Shown here one piece after another: positions 6,753-8,424 of a stretch of 8,424 nucleotides of DNA. Numbering within the stretch: position 1 is the first letter of the stretch; the number at the start of each line of letters is the position of its first letter. Source of the stretch: an uncultured Prevotella sp. (GTDB lineage: Bacteria; Bacteroidota; Bacteroidia; Bacteroidales; Bacteroidaceae). The position numbers and the translations under genes were made by a program. The stretch covers positions 1 to 8,424 of the forward strand of contig CAAFRM010000186.1 in NCBI GenBank assembly GCA_900765465.1, read 5' to 3'. Under the pieces are notes generated by a model. The model had not been told where the DNA came from and made no database searches. It saw only the letters and a list, made by a program, of their open reading frames with translations.

Positions 6753-6950
6753 GGCATATAGGGTGCTTGCAAGAGGCATATTGGGCATCAGCCTACACCC
6801 AATATGGCATCAGCCTACGCCATATACGGCATGAGCTTGCATCATATATGACGCTGGCAAGTATCATATATGACGTAAGCAATCATCATATATGACGTAA
6901 GCGATCATCATATATGACGCAGGCAAGTATCATATATGACGCAGGCGAAA
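6753..6950 (+). repeat. Tandem array of nine 22-bp iteron-like units
   Basis: Units begin at 6753, 6775, 6797, 6819, 6841, 6863, 6885, 6907 and 6929, with exactly 22 bp between starts. The last five share an identical 13-bp core ATCATATATGACG, which contains the perfect palindrome TCATATATGA, followed by a variable 9-bp tail (for example CTGGCAAGT, TAAGCAATC, CAGGCAAGT). The first four are degenerate but in register, with cores such as GGCATATAGGG and GCCATATACGGCA and a shared tail TCAGCCTAC in the second and third. A 22-bp period equals about two helical turns and is typical of iterons bound by Rep_3 initiators; palindromic operators are the alternative. The spacers vary but are only 9 bp, and there are no cas genes, so it is not a CRISPR array. 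Confidence 0.9.
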
Positions 6951-6952
6951 GA

Positions 6953-7012
6953 GTACCATCTTGAACCAAAGTGAACCAAAAAGGACGAAAGTGAACCATC
7001 TTGGACCAAAGT
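6953..7012 (+). repeat. Six tandem 10-bp units upstream of the HU promoter
   Basis: The array reads GTACCATCTT, GAACCAAAGT, GAACCAAAAA, GGACGAAAGT, GAACCATCTT and GGACCAAAGT, with consensus GRACCAAAGT. A higher-order repeat is also present: a 19-bp segment starting at 6955 recurs at 6995 with one mismatch. The period is one helical turn. The array starts 2 bp after the 22-bp array and ends 26 bp before the -7 box of the HU-HIG gene, so it covers the place where an activator would bind. Confidence 0.8.
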
Positions 7013-7038
7013 GTGCAAATCGCCTCTGCCGGATGTCG

Positions 7039-7046
7039 TATCTTTG
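7039..7046 (+). promoter_or_regulatory. -7 box of the HU-smalltalk-amidase operon
   Basis: TATCTTTG followed by CAT is a perfect -7 element, identical to the one at 1341-1348. No TTTG lies 19-21 bp upstream. The region there is the end of the 10-bp repeat array, which suggests a promoter that depends on a protein bound to those repeats. Transcription would start near 7053, about 58 nt before the ATG at 7111. Confidence 0.65.
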
Positions 7047-7054
7047 CATATGTA

Positions 7055-7071
7055 ATCGGGAAGAGTCCGAT
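7055..7071 (+). other. Small stem-loop at the 5' end of the HU operon mRNA
   Basis: ATCGG (7055-7059) pairs with CCGAT (7067-7071) around a 7-nt loop. It lies within a few bases of the inferred transcript start, where such a hairpin could protect the mRNA. The stem is only 5 bp, so this is tentative. Confidence 0.35.
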
Positions 7072-7110
7072 ACACAACAAGAGTTATTCATCTTTTAAAA
7101 TTTTAGTAGT

Positions 7111-7731
7111 ATGTCAGTAAGTTTTAGTTTAGCCAAGCATTTGGCAAAGCCGGGTGACAAGACCTCAGACAGCAAGTATTATGCTTGCACACAGATCAAC
7201 GATTCCATCTCGCTCAAGATGTTTGCAGGATTGATCGAGAAGCAGACCACCGTATCCCGTGCAGACTGCACCGCAGTATTGGTGAGCGCAGTAGATAACC
7301 TCGTAACAGAGCTTCAGCGCGGCAACCAGGTGGAGTTTGGCGAGCTGGGCAAGTTCCGACTCCAGCTTACCAGTACAGGAGTAGATAATCCTGCCGACTT
7401 CCGCAGCGACGTCAACATCACCGGAGCAAACATCCAGTATATCCCTGGAGAGGGAGTGAAGAACAAGTTCACTGACCTGGATTACAAGCAGGTGGCATCC
7501 AGAGCTCTGCAGATTGCAGCCATGAAGGCAGAGAAGGCGGGCGCCAAGACGCTCAACATCGAGGAGGCAAAGAAGTACAAGAAGGACGAGGCGACTGGCG
7601 ACGGCACAGACGAGACCGGCAAGCCAGGAAGCACCACCGGAGGCGGCACATCGCAGGGCACCGGCAGCACTGGTGAGGATACCGGCAACACCGGCGAGGA
7701 TTCCGGCAACGGCGACAATGTAAATTTATAA
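7111..7731 (+). CDS. HU-HIG family DNA-binding protein with Gly/Thr-rich tail
   Basis: This 206-residue protein carries an HU/IHF-type fold of the HU-HIG branch (HU fused to wHTH, Ig or glycine-rich motifs), which is common in Bacteroidota. Residues 1-33 are a lead-in (MSVSFSLAKHLAKPGDKTSD). Residues 34-125 are the HU-like core: ISLKMFAGLIEKQTTVSRAD begins the helical hairpin, then VLVSAVDNLVTELQRG and the hallmark VEFGELGKFRLQL (74-86). A helical basic segment (126-160, AMKAEKAGAK, AKKYKKDE) precedes a low-complexity tail (163-206) with GSTGEDTGNTGEDSGNG. It probably binds DNA as a dimer, by family analogy. It is first in an operon with smalltalk and amidase and sits beside phased repeats that could be its sites. 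The start at 7111 is the first ATG after the promoter; no Shine-Dalgarno is visible. The specific role is unknown. Confidence 0.88.
   Translation: MSVSFSLAKHLAKPGDKTSDSKYYACTQINDSISLKMFAGLIEKQTTVSRADCTAVLVSAVDNLVTELQRGNQVEFGELGKFRLQLTSTGVDNPADFRSDVNITGANIQYIPGEGVKNKFTDLDYKQVASRALQIAAMKAEKAGAKTLNIEEAKKYKKDEATGDGTDETGKPGSTTGGGTSQGTGSTGEDTGNTGEDSGNGDNVNL
7669..7710 (+). repeat. In-frame 21-bp tandem duplication in the HU tail
   Basis: Two adjacent 21-bp units (7669-7689 and 7690-7710) differ at 4 positions and encode TGEDTGN and TGEDSGN. Because the unit is a multiple of three, gain or loss of copies would alter tail length without shifting frame. Confidence 0.75.
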
Positions 7732-7758
7732 AATATTAATTATTAACAGATTAGGTAT

Positions 7759-7863
7759 ATGAGTATTAAGAACAAGCAGACATGGAATGAGGTCATCAAG
7801 TTTGTGGTGACGGTATTAACAGCCCTTTTGGGGGCTATGGGAGTTTCTTCCTGCTCTTTTTAG
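7759..7863 (+). CDS. Smalltalk protein (34-aa membrane peptide)
   Basis: A 34-codon open frame begins at ATG 7759, 27 nt after the HU-HIG stop, and ends at TAG 7861-7863. The peptide begins MSIKNKQTWNEVIKFVVTVL and ends LLGAMGVSSCSF. A polar, Trp-containing N-terminus leads into one hydrophobic helix (about 12-29) that ends at Cys32. This matches the tiny Bacteroidota 'smalltalk' family, which is typically encoded between an HU-like gene and an N-acetylmuramoyl-L-alanine amidase gene, exactly as here. Lys14 near the start of the helix is in keeping with an N-in orientation. Function is unknown. Being next to an amidase without a signal peptide, a holin-like or membrane-tethering role is possible but purely inferred. 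The Cys is too near the C-terminus to be a standard lipobox. Confidence 0.85.
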   Translation: MSIKNKQTWNEVIKFVVTVLTALLGAMGVSSCSF

Positions 7864-7916
7864 GGCATACCGTCTCCTGGGTTTAACAATGGATTATCAG
7901 GTTTAATTAATAGACT

Positions 7917-8342
7917 ATGAGAAAGATTGATATGATTGTGGTGCATTGCAGCGGTAGCCGCTGCAATCACCCTTACACAGTAGAGCAGCTGCGCCACGAC
8001 CATATGGAGGTGAACGGCTGGTTTGACATCGGCTATCATTATTATATTACGCGCGAGGGCAAGGTACATGAGTGCCGTCCGGTAGAGCGGATGGGTGCGC
8101 ATGCCCGTGGAGCCAACGCCAACTCCATCGGCATCTGCTATGAGGGCGGACTGGATGTCAATGGCTGCATAGCCGACACCCGAACGGCAGCCCAGAAGGA
8201 TGCGATGTTCTGGCTGATCATCAACCTTCACCACCGTTTTCCTGACATCAAGGTGATACTGGGTCATCGTGACCTGCCTGGCGTGCAGAAGGCATGCCCC
8301 TGCTTCGATGCCACCAAGCTCCAGCCGCTGCTGGAGGTATAG
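7917..8342 (+). CDS. N-acetylmuramoyl-L-alanine amidase (T7 lysozyme-like, Amidase_2)
   Basis: The 141-residue protein is a single Amidase_2/PGRP fold that cleaves the bond between N-acetylmuramic acid and the peptide stem of peptidoglycan. Zinc ligands by analogy with T7 lysozyme are H10 (MIVVHCSGS), H117 (ILGHRDLPG) and C127 (KACPCFD). Y40 (IGYHYYI) and K125 fit the catalytic tyrosine and lysine. All appear intact. GAHARGANANSIGICYEG (60-77) is the usual mid-domain motif. There is no signal peptide, membrane anchor or cell-wall binding domain, so it resembles a phage endolysin in layout. It starts 53 nt after smalltalk and ends the operon before a hairpin terminator. It could act as a lysin, in wall remodelling, or only after release by a partner. 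Enzyme class is secure; biological role is not. Confidence 0.93.
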   Translation: MRKIDMIVVHCSGSRCNHPYTVEQLRHDHMEVNGWFDIGYHYYITREGKVHECRPVERMGAHARGANANSIGICYEGGLDVNGCIADTRTAAQKDAMFWLIINLHHRFPDIKVILGHRDLPGVQKACPCFDATKLQPLLEV

Positions 8343-8362
8343 GAATGGGAACAGAAAGAATC

Positions 8363-8395
8363 ATCCCCCAACCTGCAAACTGCGGGCTGGGGGAT
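8363..8395 (+). terminator. Terminator after the amidase gene
   Basis: ATCCCCCA (8363-8370) pairs with TGGGGGAT (8388-8395). An inner CCTGC/GCGGG stem around AAACT extends the hairpin, and TTTGCATT follows. It begins 20 bases after the amidase stop and closes the three-gene operon. Confidence 0.75.
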
Positions 8396-8424
8396 TTGCA
8401 TTATGTGATAGAAAGAGTTATGAA

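Noticed and set aside
6753..6950. CRISPR array
   Set aside because: The period is only 22 bp with 9-bp partly similar tails between 13-bp cores, and there are no cas genes; iterons or operators fit better.
6886..7080. 64-codon minus-strand frame across the repeats and HU promoter
   Set aside because: It is built from translated tandem repeats and overlaps a promoter.
7860..8267. 135-codon minus-strand frame over the amidase
   Set aside because: It is antisense to a gene with intact catalytic residues and matches nothing recognisable.
8420..8424. ATGAA at the right edge as the start of another gene
   Set aside because: Only five bases are visible, so coding cannot be judged.
1..8424. tRNA, rRNA, insertion sequence or integrase genes
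   Set aside because: None seen: no transposase or recombinase motifs and no cloverleaf-like segments were recognised by eye; a tRNA/IS scan would settle it.

Overview
The window looks like a chromosomal segment of a gut or oral Bacteroidota, most likely Prevotellaceae (Prevotella/Segatella type). Four things support this. Several genes are preceded by the Bacteroidota promoter (-33 TTTG, about 19 bp, -7 TAnnTTTG). Start codons mostly lack Shine-Dalgarno sequences. The carboxyltransferase at the left edge is of the Bacteroidales type. The right half carries DUF4248, 'smalltalk' and HU-HIG proteins, which I know only from Bacteroidota. The genus is an inference.

Left part (1-4640): independent single-gene units. 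On the minus strand is the N-terminal 301 residues of an oxaloacetate decarboxylase alpha / pyruvate carboxylase B-type carboxyltransferase, cut by the window edge. A palindrome-rich non-coding repeat (about 1094-1268) follows. Next is an acidic 430-residue protein of unknown function (1401-2693) with its own promoter and hairpin terminator. Then comes a 536-residue AAA-ATPase-like/PD-(D/E)XK nuclease fusion (2854-4464) with a near-ideal promoter. A 16-bp hairpin (4540-4584) serves as a bidirectional terminator between this gene and the convergent operon to its right.

Right part (4642-8342): a divergent five-gene cassette. Leftward run a Rep_3-type replication initiator homologue (387 aa) and, 3 nt later, a DUF4248 protein. 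Rightward run an HU-HIG DNA-binding protein with a Gly/Thr-rich tail, a 34-residue smalltalk peptide (7759-7863), and a T7-lysozyme-like N-acetylmuramoyl-L-alanine amidase, followed by a terminator.

Between the two arms is about 0.7 kb of non-coding DNA (6422-7110). It holds four ordered repeat systems: an AT-rich tract with a 12-bp direct repeat; four copies of a 17-bp motif at 31-22-31 bp spacing; nine in-register 22-bp units, five sharing an identical 13-bp core containing the palindrome TCATATATGA; and six 10-bp units abutting the HU promoter. Next to a Rep_3 gene this resembles an iteron-type origin or a dense helically phased operator array. This is the most interesting part of the window. 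How Rep, DUF4248, HU, smalltalk and amidase cooperate is not known to me; similar gene sets occur near surface-polysaccharide loci in Bacteroidales, from recollection.
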